A stretch of 64,000 nucleotides of DNA from IMG/VR virus record IMGVR_UViG_3300042893_001761, positions 1-64,000 of that record. One strand, given 5' to 3'. Source of the DNA: a virus. This document shows positions 32,798-41,777 of the stretch, piece by piece; positions within the stretch are counted from its first letter, which is position 1, and each line of letters begins with the position of its first letter. A model generated the notes under the pieces. It did not search any database, was not told where the DNA came from, and saw only the letters and a program-made list of their open reading frames with translations. A program made the translations under genes and the position numbers.

Positions 32798-34399
32798 ATG
32801 TCAACAATCACTCAGATTATCGCCGATGCCTATCGCAAGATGGTAAATCCTCCACAAGCAGTTGCCCGTCCAAAGTGGGTACCAGCTTCCATTACCGAAG
32901 AAAGTGTACCAGCATTTGTTCAAGCCGTAACCGAAGCCCGTAAGGCCAATAAGTCCATTGTTAAATTTGATGGTAAGAGATACGGTATCACTGTTAAAGA
33001 AGAAACCAATAAAGAAGACGACAACAAGTCCAAAAAGATTCAGGACATGGATACAGAAAATGCATTAAAGCAAGCATCCGATGAGGTTCCTTCCGAAGTC
33101 AAGGAAGAGGATGCAGAAGAGATCAAGATGGACAATCACGATGAAAAAGAAAAGGATGCAGAAGAAATGCAGAGAATTTCTGCTTCCGAAGCACCAGGCG
33201 ACAAACGTGCAGAAATGGCCGAAAAGCTTGTCGGAAATCAACACAAGCTTGATGTGAATAAGAACGGTAAAATTGATGGTGAAGACCTCAAGAAACTTCG
33301 CGGCGAAGAAAAGGAAGAAGATTCCGAAGAAGAACATCCAGAACCCGATGCAGACAACATGGGTGGTCCAAGCGACCATGACGCCGATAACAAGGGCGAA
33401 GATGAAAACGAAGATGAGAAGCCAAAAATGACGGGTGAACAAACCATTGCTTCCGTTGCTGCAACATACGCTGCAATGGTCAATGAGAATGAATCTATTA
33501 ATGAAGCTGCCAACACACATTCCATTTGGCACCTTCATGGCCGTCATGCTGATGCTGCTTCTGGTGGTTATATGGCCGATGACGACCGTGCACACAGTAA
33601 AAAGAAAGCTATTGAAAAGCACGTTGAAAAGAAACACGGAGCCGAACATAAAGCTGATATGATGGCTCATAGCAGACTTCATAATGCAGTGTCTTATGCA
33701 CAAAACCCTTCACGCAAGGTAATCGATAATAAACTTTCTAAGATGCGTTCTCTTCGAAATAAACACGGTATTCCTCATCATGGATTTCCGCAAGATTCGC
33801 ATGATATGAATCACTGGCATAGTTTTAATGAATCCACTAATTTTTCAGATACCGAAATGGTTAATGAAAATGTTGCAGGAGATCCTCATGCACATAACCT
33901 CACGAACAAAGCAAATGAGTTAACCGCCCTGGCTCATTCGTCCGGGTCGGACACGCATCATGAGGATGCTCAGCATGCTCACCATCTAGCAGCAGAACAC
34001 TACCGCGTGTACGCTCACCAACACCACGATCCGATGGTTCGAGGCGCAGCTAATATCCATCATGAATTCCATCGGAGTATGTACAACCATCATATGCTTC
34101 ATCTTGTTTCGGCGGATCAAGACAGAGAGGCAAGCGATGCAGCAGCAAAACACTACGGAAAGAAATCAGTTGAGGAAGGTACCGCGGCTGATGCAGAAGC
34201 GGGTCCGGAAGTCATGGATCCTGCAACACAGAAGATGAAAGATGATGCTGATGATGAAACCGAAATTAAAGATGGAGTTCCAGGCGCAGCTCAGGACGGC
34301 GGCGATAAGGTAACCCCGGCCGATAAACCAGCTCCAGCCAATTCATCTGCTGCTCTTCCAAAGGTTCCAGTTATTACTGCTCCCGTAACCACAAAATAA
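32798..34399 (+). CDS. large acidic/His-rich late protein, prohead core-like
   Basis: 533 residues. The N-terminal domain starts STITQIIADAYRKM; a long Glu/Asp/Lys-rich stretch (~70-225) and two His-rich modules (about 245-350 and 365-460: IWHLHGRHADAASGG, HHEDAQHAHHLAAEHY) follow, ending in a Pro/Ala tail. KHKLDVNKNGKIDGEDLKKL (~147) reads like an EF-hand/dockerin loop (DVNKNGKIDGED). Low complexity and charge suggest scaffold or internal head protein. No enzyme motif. Confidence 0.55.
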   Translation: MSTITQIIADAYRKMVNPPQAVARPKWVPASITEESVPAFVQAVTEARKANKSIVKFDGKRYGITVKEETNKEDDNKSKKIQDMDTENALKQASDEVPSEVKEEDAEEIKMDNHDEKEKDAEEMQRISASEAPGDKRAEMAEKLVGNQHKLDVNKNGKIDGEDLKKLRGEEKEEDSEEEHPEPDADNMGGPSDHDADNKGEDENEDEKPKMTGEQTIASVAATYAAMVNENESINEAANTHSIWHLHGRHADAASGGYMADDDRAHSKKKAIEKHVEKKHGAEHKADMMAHSRLHNAVSYAQNPSRKVIDNKLSKMRSLRNKHGIPHHGFPQDSHDMNHWHSFNESTNFSDTEMVNENVAGDPHAHNLTNKANELTALAHSSGSDTHHEDAQHAHHLAAEHYRVYAHQHHDPMVRGAANIHHEFHRSMYNHHMLHLVSADQDREASDAAAKHYGKKSVEEGTAADAEAGPEVMDPATQKMKDDADDETEIKDGVPGAAQDGGDKVTPADKPAPANSSAALPKVPVITAPVTTK

Positions 34400-34404
34400 A
34401 AGAT

Positions 34405-34812
34405 ATGAAAAACGTGATTGAATCAATTAAAGATTGTTGGAAAGGTATTACTAATCTTTTCAAGGATGAACCAGCATCCTATTATTACAAGCTGGATGAA
34501 AAGAATGAACCGGTGAAAGTTTGCACCCCAGGGGATTCAGATTGCCCTAACAAATGTGGGTGCAAACAGACATCGGATTTTACATACGACGAAGAATTCA
34601 AGTGTGACGATGCTCCAGTAGTTCTTGACGAAGCGTTGGATCCAGTACCCGAAGCTCCAGCACCCAGTGTCAAATCTGTATCAAAAGCCGACCTCACAAA
34701 AATGTCCAAACTTGAACTTCAGGTTATGGCACAAAATGCAGGAGTCATTCTAACAGGTAAGGAAAAGAAATCTCAGTTGGTCTCAAAACTGGCAAAACAT
34801 CTTGATCTTTAA
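34405..34812 (+). CDS. late protein with C-terminal SAP/HeH-like domain
   Basis: 135 residues. A Cys-rich middle (VCTPGDSDCPNKCGCKQT) may bind metal or form disulfides; the last ~35 residues, LTKMSKLELQVMAQNAGVILTGKEKKSQLVSKL, have the helix-extended-helix pattern of SAP/HeH DNA-binding motifs. Starts five bases after the gene before. Role unknown. Confidence 0.55.
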   Translation: MKNVIESIKDCWKGITNLFKDEPASYYYKLDEKNEPVKVCTPGDSDCPNKCGCKQTSDFTYDEEFKCDDAPVVLDEALDPVPEAPAPSVKSVSKADLTKMSKLELQVMAQNAGVILTGKEKKSQLVSKLAKHLDL

Positions 34813-34828
34813 AACACGCCTTTTATCG

Positions 34829-34837
34829 TGATAAATA
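34829..34837 (+). promoter_or_regulatory. T4-type late promoter variant
   Basis: TGATAAATA seven bases before ATG 34844. Confidence 0.55.
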
Positions 34838-34843
34838 ACCACG

Positions 34844-35212
34844 ATGAAAGTATTTGAAGAACTAAATGAAGAGAATTTTTTGTTGTTCGCGGCAAAGAAT
34901 TATGACAACCCACAATGTCTCGACGTTGATGAGTTTTATGATGACCTATCAAGGTTCAAGTATATCAAGAGACTGTTGAGAAAATATCAGCAGTCGGGTA
35001 TCGTTCAGGAAAGACTCGTTCTCAACCACATCATTGTTCTCTATAATGTCTTCGGAATCGAAGCCGCAAACCGGATGATCTTTTACAAGATCGAAAAGGA
35101 GTTATGGCCCGTTCTAAAGACATTTCTTGTTTATCTCAACTATCTTCCTGAAGCGGATAAGGTAGAAATACCAATGGACGATTATGTAATTTCAATCCTC
35201 AGAAAAATCTAA
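34844..35212 (+). CDS. conserved T4-like phage protein (DUF7207-like)
   Basis: 122 residues, all helical: EFYDDLSRFKYIKRLLRKYQQSG, ERLVLNHIIVLYNVFGIEAANRMIFYKIEKELWPVLKTFLVYLNYLP. I recognise this as a conserved T4-like cyanophage/pelagiphage late protein of unknown function. Late promoter-like box upstream. Confidence 0.7.
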   Translation: MKVFEELNEENFLLFAAKNYDNPQCLDVDEFYDDLSRFKYIKRLLRKYQQSGIVQERLVLNHIIVLYNVFGIEAANRMIFYKIEKELWPVLKTFLVYLNYLPEADKVEIPMDDYVISILRKI

Positions 35213-35213
35213 C

Positions 35214-35564
35214 ATGGAAACAAAACTTCTACAATCACTAGTTCAACAGTACAACGAAATCGCCGAGGGTTACAACCTTGATAAGAACAATCGCGTTGAA
35301 CACGATGCCGCATCTGCCGAGTTTGCAAAGCACTATGTTGCCGGACATAAGGGTGATCATTCCACTTCGGCTCCGACTCCGAAACATGAAAAGGACGCCG
35401 AACACTTTCATTCAACATATAGCGTAAATCATGTGCGCACTGGATTTGGTGGTTCTGGTACAAGTGTATACCAACATAAAACTACCGGCGATAAGTTTGA
35501 AGTAAATCGCACGGCGTCCGGTAAAGGTTTCCACGGAACGAACCACAACATTAAAAAGCTGTGA
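35214..35564 (+). CDS. hypothetical late protein
   Basis: 116 residues; helical N-terminus, His-rich centre (HKGDHSTSAPTPKHEKDAEHF), beta-like end. In an operon with its neighbours (1-base spacing before, 4-base overlap after). Confidence 0.55.
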   Translation: METKLLQSLVQQYNEIAEGYNLDKNNRVEHDAASAEFAKHYVAGHKGDHSTSAPTPKHEKDAEHFHSTYSVNHVRTGFGGSGTSVYQHKTTGDKFEVNRTASGKGFHGTNHNIKKL

Positions 35565-35866
35565 GCAACATTAAAGAAGACGAAGGCGGAGTTGCTGCAA
35601 ATGTAACGGGAGATAGTTCCACCATGGCAATGCCACCGACATCGGGTGGGCTTATGCGCCGCAAATACAAAGCGTTCAATGTTGATTCAAAACTGTTCAA
35701 TAAATTTGAAAAGGGTAAGGTTAAGTTTGAACACTGGTCAAAGTACCTTGATATGCAAAACGAAGGTCATACCAGCATTTATGAATACGCCAAGAAGAAT
35801 CCCAACCATGTGATTGTTCTTCGTAATTCGGATAACGGAGCTCTGAGAGCAATCCGCCGCCGCTAA
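35561..35866 (+). CDS. conserved T4-like phage protein
   Basis: 101 residues from GTG 35561. A flexible start is followed by FNVDSKLFNKFEKGKVKFEHWSKYLDMQ and VIVLRNSDNGALRAIRRR, segments I recall from a short conserved protein of T4-like marine phages. Function unknown. Confidence 0.65.
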   Translation: MSNIKEDEGGVAANVTGDSSTMAMPPTSGGLMRRKYKAFNVDSKLFNKFEKGKVKFEHWSKYLDMQNEGHTSIYEYAKKNPNHVIVLRNSDNGALRAIRRR

Positions 35867-35935
35867 AAAGCAAAAATAGTTTGTGGTCCAAGGTGTGTTA
35901 TGATATACATAACCTACCTTAAACGTATTTTGATG

Positions 35936-35964
35936 TTTACAAATAGGGGTAGGCAATATACTAT
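35936..35964 (+). promoter_or_regulatory. early-type promoter of nrdB
   Basis: TTTACA 35936-35941 with TATACT/TACTAT at 35957-35964. A short dyad GTTATG/CATAAC (35897-35913) lies upstream. Confidence 0.6.
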
Positions 35965-36013
35965 TGTACCAACATTCAAATTAATTAACCCAACAACAAA
36001 ACTTTAACGACTT

Positions 36014-36985
36014 ATGATTTTTGAAGAACAAATCTCCCGGAAACCCGACTACTATCCTTGGACGCAGGACTACATTGAGGCAATGCAAAATGGTTTTTGG
36101 ACCCATAGAGAATTCAATTTTCAAAGTGATATTCAGGATTACAGAGTCACCCTGACTCCTCAGGAACGTGAGATTATTGTTCGTGCCCTTTCTACCATCG
36201 GACAGCTTGAGATTTCAGTCAAGAAGTTCTGGGCCAAGGTGGGTGAAAATCTTCCGCATCCTACAATCACCGACCTCGGTTATGTAATGGCCAATTCCGA
36301 GGTTGTTCACGGTGATGCGTATGAACGCCTCCTGGATGTTTTAGGTATTGATGATTCGTTTGATCGTATTCTTCAAGAGGACATTATTCGCGGTCGTGTT
36401 ACCTACCTTCGTAAGTACCTCCAGCCATTTACTCCCGACAAGAAAAAGCAGTTTGTTTATTCGCTGATTCTGTTCACACTGTTCGTTGAGAACATTGCTC
36501 TTTTTAGTCAATTCTACACTATTAGCTACTTTGGTCGTTTCCGCAATCTCCTTAAGGATACCAATAAGCAAGTGGAGTACACTTCCCGAGAGGAGAATCT
36601 CCATGCCATGATTGGTATCAAGCTCATCAATACCATCCGCGACGAACACCCCGAACTCTTTGATGCCGAACTGAAAGAGAAGATTATTTCCGAATCCCTC
36701 CTTGCCATTGAATACGAGTGCAAGATCATTGATTGGATTATGAATGGTTATAGCGTTGAAAGTCTCAACACACCCATTCTCCGCGAGTTCATTAAGAACC
36801 GTATGAATGAATCTCTTGTCCAGATTGGCTTTGAAAAGCTGTTTGATGTCAATAAGGAAATGGTCAAGAAGACACTTTGGTTTGATGAACAGATTCTCGG
36901 TAACAATATGACCGACTTCTTCCATTCACGTCCTATTGAATACTCCAAGAAGGGGCAGAGCTTCAATCAATCTGATCTATTTTAA
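36014..36985 (+). CDS. nrdB: class I ribonucleotide reductase small subunit
   Basis: 323 residues. Iron-ligand segments typical of the R2 fold are seen: SNSEVVHGDAYERLL-type helix (~93), FTLFVENIALFSQFY (~155), SREENLHAMIGIKL (~193) and LAIEYECKIIDWIM (~228). With NrdA it makes deoxyribonucleotides. Slightly shorter than bacterial R2. It is followed two bases later by nrdA and preceded by an early-type promoter. Confidence 0.92.
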   Translation: MIFEEQISRKPDYYPWTQDYIEAMQNGFWTHREFNFQSDIQDYRVTLTPQEREIIVRALSTIGQLEISVKKFWAKVGENLPHPTITDLGYVMANSEVVHGDAYERLLDVLGIDDSFDRILQEDIIRGRVTYLRKYLQPFTPDKKKQFVYSLILFTLFVENIALFSQFYTISYFGRFRNLLKDTNKQVEYTSREENLHAMIGIKLINTIRDEHPELFDAELKEKIISESLLAIEYECKIIDWIMNGYSVESLNTPILREFIKNRMNESLVQIGFEKLFDVNKEMVKKTLWFDEQILGNNMTDFFHSRPIEYSKKGQSFNQSDLF

Positions 36986-36987
36986 TT

Positions 36988-38646
36988 ATGAGTTCCACGC
37001 AAGAAAAATACTATTGGCTAAACACGCACTCGCGTCAGTTCCTTGAAAGAGGATACCTGAAGGAAGGAATGACTCCGGAAAAGCGTATTCGTCAGATTGC
37101 CGACCGTGCAGAGAAACTGTTGGATATTGAAGGTTTTGCCGATAAGTTCGAGGACTATATGGCACGTGGATTCTATTCACTTTCCACTCCGGTATGGACC
37201 AACTATGGTAATGACCGCGGTCTTCCAGTCTCCTGCTTCAATTCCCATATTGGCGACAAGATGGAAGTCATCCTGAATAAGGCCGCAGAAGTTGGTATTA
37301 TGTCGAAGCATGGCGGAGGTACCTCGGGTTACTTCGGAGACCTTCGTGCTCGCGGTACTCCCATCTCTGTCGGCGGTGAATCTTCGGGTCCCGTTCATTT
37401 CATGGAACTGTTTGATACCATTGCCGAAGTCATCTCACAGGGTTCCGCCCGTCGTGGTTCCTTTGCTGCGTATCTACCAATCGAGCATCCAGATGTGGCA
37501 GAATTCCTTCAGATTCGTTCGGACGGTCATGCCATTCAGAATATGTCAATTGGTATTACCATTACAGACAAGTGGATGGAGTCCATGATTGCCGGTGATA
37601 AGGATAAACGTGAGACATGGACGAATGTCATTAAGAAACGCTTTGAGACTGGTTATCCCTACATCTTCTTTACGGATACCGTCAATAAAGGAGCTCCTGC
37701 AATTTACAAAGAAAAGAAGCGCAAGATTAATTCAAGCAATCTTTGTTCCGAAATCTGTCTTTCATCCAATGAGGATGAGTCATTCGTCTGCGTCCTTTCC
37801 TCTCTGAATCTCCTACATTGGGAAGAAATTAAGGAGACCGATGCCGTTGAGACAATGATCTACTTCCTTGATTCCGTGAACCAAGAGTTCGTGGACAAGA
37901 CTGCAGACATGAAGTTTATGGAGGCTCCGCACCAGTTTGCAAAGAATCAACGCGCATTGGGTCTTGGTGTTCTTGGCTGGCACTCATTGCTCCAGTCCAA
38001 GTCCATCGGTTTTGAATCCATTGAAGCCAAACTGCTCAATACGGGCATCTGGCGCGTCATTCGTGAACGTGCCGATAAAGCCACTCTGGAGCTTGGTGCA
38101 AAGTTTGGTGAGCCGGAACTCTTGAAGGGTACCGGTCGCCGTAATGTCACCACCCTTGCTGTGGCTCCGACCACTTCATCCAGCTTCATTTTGGGTCAGG
38201 TTTCTCCGTCAATTGAGCCATTGAATTCTAATTACTTCGTAAAGAAATTGGCCAAGGGTTCCTTTACCTATAAGAATCCATATCTCAAGGACGTGCTCAA
38301 GAAGCACGATAGAAACGATGAGGATACATGGAAGTCAATCCTGACCCATGGTGGTTCGGTACTTCATCTGAAGTTCCTCACGAATGAGGAAAGAGAAGTC
38401 TTCAAGACATTCGGTGAGATTTCTCAAAAGGAAATTATTATCCAAGCCTCTGCTCGCCAGAAATACATTGATCAAGGTCAGTCCTTGAACCTTATGGTCC
38501 ATCCAAAGACCTCTCCGAAGGAAGTAAATCAGCTTATGATCTACGCCTGGGAGAACAAGATTAAGACACTCTATTACCAACGTGGAACGCACCCGGCTCA
38601 GGAGCTTGGTCGTAACCTACTTAACTGCGCGTCCTGCGAAGCCTAA
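36988..38646 (+). CDS. nrdA: class I ribonucleotide reductase large subunit
   Basis: 552 residues, short because the N-terminal ATP cone is missing. Key parts are PVSCFNSHIGD (first redox Cys), KHGGGTSGYFGDLRARGTPI, the active-site NSSNLCSEICLSS (N-x-C-x-E), and a C-terminal NCASCEA with CxxC for re-reduction. Loss of the ATP cone suggests loss of dATP feedback inhibition, which suits massive phage DNA synthesis. The stop overlaps the next ATG. Confidence 0.95.
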   Translation: MSSTQEKYYWLNTHSRQFLERGYLKEGMTPEKRIRQIADRAEKLLDIEGFADKFEDYMARGFYSLSTPVWTNYGNDRGLPVSCFNSHIGDKMEVILNKAAEVGIMSKHGGGTSGYFGDLRARGTPISVGGESSGPVHFMELFDTIAEVISQGSARRGSFAAYLPIEHPDVAEFLQIRSDGHAIQNMSIGITITDKWMESMIAGDKDKRETWTNVIKKRFETGYPYIFFTDTVNKGAPAIYKEKKRKINSSNLCSEICLSSNEDESFVCVLSSLNLLHWEEIKETDAVETMIYFLDSVNQEFVDKTADMKFMEAPHQFAKNQRALGLGVLGWHSLLQSKSIGFESIEAKLLNTGIWRVIRERADKATLELGAKFGEPELLKGTGRRNVTTLAVAPTTSSSFILGQVSPSIEPLNSNYFVKKLAKGSFTYKNPYLKDVLKKHDRNDEDTWKSILTHGGSVLHLKFLTNEEREVFKTFGEISQKEIIIQASARQKYIDQGQSLNLMVHPKTSPKEVNQLMIYAWENKIKTLYYQRGTHPAQELGRNLLNCASCEA

Positions 38647-38828
38647 TGCCTAAAGTACAAATTAATTGCTATTGCTGCGGTTGCACCTCCACCATTTCAT
38701 TCATAGAGGAGATTATCGATCCTGATGTGGATGAAGGTGAGGAGGATACTTCGGTAGAGAACTATCCCGAGTATTGCCCAATGTGCGGCAATCATTGCAG
38801 CGAAGAAGGCGACATCGACGAGGAATGA
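38646..38828 (+). CDS. small zinc-ribbon-like protein
   Basis: 60 residues with Cys clusters at the start (CYCCGC) and in CPMCGNHC, an acidic centre and tail. It probably binds zinc. Coupled to nrdA by overlap; may be a redox or regulatory accessory. Unknown family. Confidence 0.6.
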   Translation: MPKVQINCYCCGCTSTISFIEEIIDPDVDEGEEDTSVENYPEYCPMCGNHCSEEGDIDEE

Positions 38829-38834
38829 TAAATA
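38827..38834 (+). promoter_or_regulatory. T4-type late promoter variant
   Basis: GATAAATA (TGATAAATA context) seven bases before ATG 38842. Confidence 0.5.
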
Positions 38835-38841
38835 AGCCATT

Positions 38842-39276
38842 ATGTGGCTTCATCATGACTCTCCGTTTGAACCAATTGAATTAGACCCAAAAAAAATTTA
38901 CGGGTTCGTCTATTTAATAGAGAACCTCGTGAATGGTCGTAAGTACGTCGGAAAGAAACTCTTTTTCTTTAAGGGCTTTAAAACGGTCAAGAAGAAAAAG
39001 AAGCGCATCCTTGTTGAGTCGGACTGGAAGACCTATTATGGTTCCAGCAATGCACTTCAAAAGGATTTAGATGAAATAGGCAAAATAAATTTCCGTAGGA
39101 TTATTCTGCACCTATGCACCAGCAAGAGCGAGTGTTCCTATTTAGAAATGAAGGAACAGGTGGAAAGAAATGCCATTCTCTCCGACGAGTACTACAATGA
39201 CCAGATTCGTGTAAGAGTGACTCGTGTTCAACTCACAAAGTACCGTAAGTCCTTATTGGTTAATACAGTTGAATAG
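38842..39276 (+). CDS. GIY-YIG-type endonuclease-like protein
   Basis: 144 residues. GFVYLIENLVNGRKYVGKK (~21-39) is the GIY...YVG strand pair, followed by WKTYYGSSNAL (~75) and the catalytic-region Glu in LEMKEQ (~110). Such small nucleases occur in T4-like phages as repair or homing-type enzymes. It sits under a late-type box and is not embedded in another gene. Confidence 0.72.
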   Translation: MWLHHDSPFEPIELDPKKIYGFVYLIENLVNGRKYVGKKLFFFKGFKTVKKKKKRILVESDWKTYYGSSNALQKDLDEIGKINFRRIILHLCTSKSECSYLEMKEQVERNAILSDEYYNDQIRVRVTRVQLTKYRKSLLVNTVE

Positions 39277-39304
39277 AGATTCATTATAACGGTTACAGGT
39301 TAAA

Positions 39305-39362
39305 TGTAAACCATCAAATAGATGAATTTTATGGTTTACAAGGAGCCGTAATATGGTATGAT
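39305..39362 (+). promoter_or_regulatory. early-type promoter with inverted -35 boxes
   Basis: TTTACA 39335-39340, 16 bases, TATGAT 39357-39362. The -35 box is half of a perfect 10-bp inverted repeat: TGTAAACCAT (39305-39314) and ATGGTTTACA (39331-39340). Confidence 0.75.
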
Positions 39363-39371
39363 TGATTCATA

Positions 39372-40217
39372 ATGATACTCATCGACTATTCCGGCATTGC
39401 CATTTCCAACATCTTTGCACAAAAAGTTACCGTCTCCGAGGATATGGTACGCCACATGATCCTAAACTCTTTGCGGATGTACAACCTTAAATACCGCAAG
39501 GAATACGGTACAATGGTTCTTGCGTGTGACGGTGGTTCATGGCGCAAGGAAATCTTTCCGCAATACAAAGCCAGCCGTAAGACCAGCCGTGACGCCAGTG
39601 GGCTTGATTGGAATGAATTCTTCCGCATCCTGAGTGTGGTTCGTGACGAGGTCAAGGAACACCTTCCCTACAAAGTGGTTCATATCCAGAATATCGAAGC
39701 CGATGACATCATTGGTACCTTAACCGAAAATCATTGGTACCTCGAGCGCGGGCCCGTCATGATCATTTCTGCCGACAAGGATTTTATTCAGCTCCAGCGG
39801 TACCCCAATGTTCGTCAATTCTCCCCTATGACGAAAGCCTTTGTGAAGGAAAACAAGCCTTTTAATTATCTTTACGAGCATATTATGCGTGGAGACAGTG
39901 GCGATGGTATTCCCAATGTCCTTTCTCCCGACAATACGTTTGTCGATAAGATTCGTCAGAAGCCTATTTCTACCAAGAAAATCGAGCAATGGATTGCTTC
40001 TTATGATAACCTTGATAAGGTAATGGACGAAGCGACCTACCGTAACTTCCAGCGTAACCAAGCTCTTATTGACCTAAACAAAGTACCTCGGGACAAGAAG
40101 GCGCTTATTATAAATACCTTTGAATCGGTGAAACCCAATTCAAACGTCCTAAACTATCTTATATCAAAACGATGCACTCAACTTATTGAATGTGCAGAGG
40201 AATTTAATTCACTATGA
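39372..40217 (+). CDS. rnh: 5'-3' exonuclease / RNase H (T4 rnh-like)
   Basis: 281 residues. FEN-type nuclease: LIDYSGIAISN start, LACDGGSWRKEIFPQYKASRK (~52-72), IEADDIIGTL (~114) and ISADKDFIQLQ (~136), then GDSGDGIPNVLSP (~178). It removes RNA primers from lagging-strand fragments. The overlap of 4 bases with the next gene repeats the arrangement of T4-like marine phages. Confidence 0.93.
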   Translation: MILIDYSGIAISNIFAQKVTVSEDMVRHMILNSLRMYNLKYRKEYGTMVLACDGGSWRKEIFPQYKASRKTSRDASGLDWNEFFRILSVVRDEVKEHLPYKVVHIQNIEADDIIGTLTENHWYLERGPVMIISADKDFIQLQRYPNVRQFSPMTKAFVKENKPFNYLYEHIMRGDSGDGIPNVLSPDNTFVDKIRQKPISTKKIEQWIASYDNLDKVMDEATYRNFQRNQALIDLNKVPRDKKALIINTFESVKPNSNVLNYLISKRCTQLIECAEEFNSL

Positions 40218-40645
40218 AACTAGAAATCTACGAAATCCTTGAAAAGGCTGCCGCTGCTCCAACGAGAGTGGAGAAAATTAATGTCCTCAAAAAGTATGAC
40301 TCACTTGGTCTCAGGGATATTCTCCGTGCCGCCTATGATGATTTCATTGAATTTAATCTTCCTCCAGGAGTCCCCGAATACAAATCAAATGTATCAAAGG
40401 AAGGTCTCACTCCGACATCACTTCTCCGCCAGACCAAGATGATGACCTACTTTGTAAAGAAGGGTCAGGGAGACAAATTAATGCCGGTCAAGCGTGAACG
40501 TATATTTCTTCAAGTGCTTGAAGGTATCCATCCAAAGGATGCAGAGATTCTGCTTGCCGTAAAGGATAAGAAGTTTGCGGGCAAATACAAAGGTCTCACT
40601 AAGGCTTTGGTCCAAGAAGTTTGGCCAAAACTCATTGAGCTCTAA
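40214..40645 (+). CDS. DUF6433-type conserved protein
   Basis: 143 residues. DDFIEFNLPPGVPEY, YFVKKGQGDKLMPVKRERIFLQVLEGIHPKDAEILLAVKDKK and YKGLTKALVQEVWPKLI are features I recall for DUF6433 proteins next to the RNase H gene of T4-like phages. Function unknown; the context suggests replication or repair. Confidence 0.75.
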   Translation: MKLEIYEILEKAAAAPTRVEKINVLKKYDSLGLRDILRAAYDDFIEFNLPPGVPEYKSNVSKEGLTPTSLLRQTKMMTYFVKKGQGDKLMPVKRERIFLQVLEGIHPKDAEILLAVKDKKFAGKYKGLTKALVQEVWPKLIEL

Positions 40646-40681
40646 CACTTTCTTGAAAGGCGCAATTGCGTCTTCTATATC

Positions 40682-40888
40682 ATGTCGGGTAGTAAACAAA
40701 CCAAAAAACACATGATCGCTTCACAACTGGAAAGACTCAAGCAAGATTATACTGATCTAGACTATTATATCCAGAGATTGCAAAAAGAAGGAAATACCCT
40801 ATCCATTACCGGTATGCAAAAGAAGCAACAGTTTATCAAGGAAGTAATTGAATCTCTCCAATCAGAAGAGATTATGCAAGCGGCATAA
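40682..40888 (+). CDS. small coiled-coil protein
   Basis: 68 residues, fully helical, heptad-like (ASQLERLKQDYTDLDYYIQRL). A weak hairpin in the preceding spacer (GGCGCAATTGCGTC at 40659). Unknown function. Confidence 0.5.
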   Translation: MSGSKQTKKHMIASQLERLKQDYTDLDYYIQRLQKEGNTLSITGMQKKQQFIKEVIESLQSEEIMQAA

Positions 40889-40895
40889 TTAATGG

Positions 40896-40923
40896 TTTAC
40901 ATTTGACCGTATCCGTATAGGAT
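40896..40923 (+). promoter_or_regulatory. early-type promoter
   Basis: TTTACA 40896-40901, 16 bases, TAGGAT 40918-40923, before ATG 40936. Confidence 0.72.
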
Positions 40924-40935
40924 ATACACTACATT

Positions 40936-41511
40936 ATGAATATCTTTGTTTTAGACCGTGACCCTGTCATTGCGGCTCAGCTGCAATGCGATAAGCACGT
41001 CGTCAAAATGATTGTCGAATCGGCGCAGATGCTCTGCACTGCACATCGTTTGCTCGATGGTACAATGCGCGAGACCAAGAAATATGTTGCCGGTTCTCTT
41101 CCCGCTCGTTGGCGCAAGGGTAAGGAATGGCTGCTTCCGAATGCAGAAAAAGACGCCAAGTTCTACAAAGCCGTTCATATGCACCATCCGTGCACAATAT
41201 GGACCATGGAAAGTATTGCCAACTACGAATGGCATCACCAGCACTTCGATGCTCTGTGCACCGAATACACTCATCGTTACGGCAAGGTCCACAATACGGA
41301 AAAACTGTTACTCGAAGACCTTATTGACCCACCAACTTCCATTCCCAGCGGTCCCATGACGCAGTTTAAACTTGCCATGAAATCCTTTCCTCAATGTATG
41401 CACCCCGATGATCCCGTGCGTTCATACCGTGAGTTCTATCAGACCAAGCAGGATCGGTTTAAAATGACCTGGTCAAACCGCAATGTTCCAGAATGGTTCA
41501 TTGTTACCTAA
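40936..41511 (+). CDS. pyrimidine-dimer-glycosylase-like conserved protein
   Basis: 191 residues. It starts MNIFVLDRDPVIAAQLQCDKHVVKMIVESAQMLCTAHRLLDG, a pattern shared by T4-like phage proteins annotated as pyrimidine dimer DNA glycosylase-like. The remainder has PCTIWTMESIANYEWHHQHF and WSNRNVPEWF. True glycosylase activity is not shown, as the T4 DenV catalytic N-terminal Thr is not evident. Confidence 0.65.
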   Translation: MNIFVLDRDPVIAAQLQCDKHVVKMIVESAQMLCTAHRLLDGTMRETKKYVAGSLPARWRKGKEWLLPNAEKDAKFYKAVHMHHPCTIWTMESIANYEWHHQHFDALCTEYTHRYGKVHNTEKLLLEDLIDPPTSIPSGPMTQFKLAMKSFPQCMHPDDPVRSYREFYQTKQDRFKMTWSNRNVPEWFIVT

Positions 41512-41512
41512 T

Positions 41513-41773
41513 ATGCCAAACTACGACTATCACTGTAAAGAATGTGGACACGAGTTCACCCAAATGACTCCTATTGATGACCGCGATAAGCCCACGACCG
41601 CCGAATGCCCATCCTGCCATAAGATTGGTGCCGTGTCCCGCGGAGTCACCGCAGTGAAAGTGAGCTATTCTGGTTTTAAGGATATGTACAACCGTGCCGG
41701 AAATGGCTGGAAGGAAATACAACAGAGAATTAAGAAGGGTTCGGGTCGCAAGAATTCCATCAAAACAAAATAA
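41513..41773 (+). CDS. FmdB-type zinc-ribbon protein
   Basis: 86 residues from ATG 41513. MPNYDYHCKECGHEFTQMTPIDDRDKP and AECPSCHKIGA give the CxxC...CxxC ribbon of the FmdB/CxxC_CxxC_SSSS regulatory family. Small, basic tail. Role unknown in phages. Confidence 0.8.
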   Translation: MPNYDYHCKECGHEFTQMTPIDDRDKPTTAECPSCHKIGAVSRGVTAVKVSYSGFKDMYNRAGNGWKEIQQRIKKGSGRKNSIKTK

Positions 41774-41777
41774 TCTC

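Noticed and set aside
33065-33703. 212-codon minus-strand frame rich in Phe/Ile/Val, membrane-like.
   Set aside because: It is the complement of the Glu/Asp/Lys-rich part of the late protein at 32798; no RBS or promoter.
40936-41511. Confident call as T4 DenV (pyrimidine dimer glycosylase).
   Set aside because: Only the family-style N-terminus is recognised; the DenV Thr2 and Glu23 active site cannot be placed, so it is kept as glycosylase-like.
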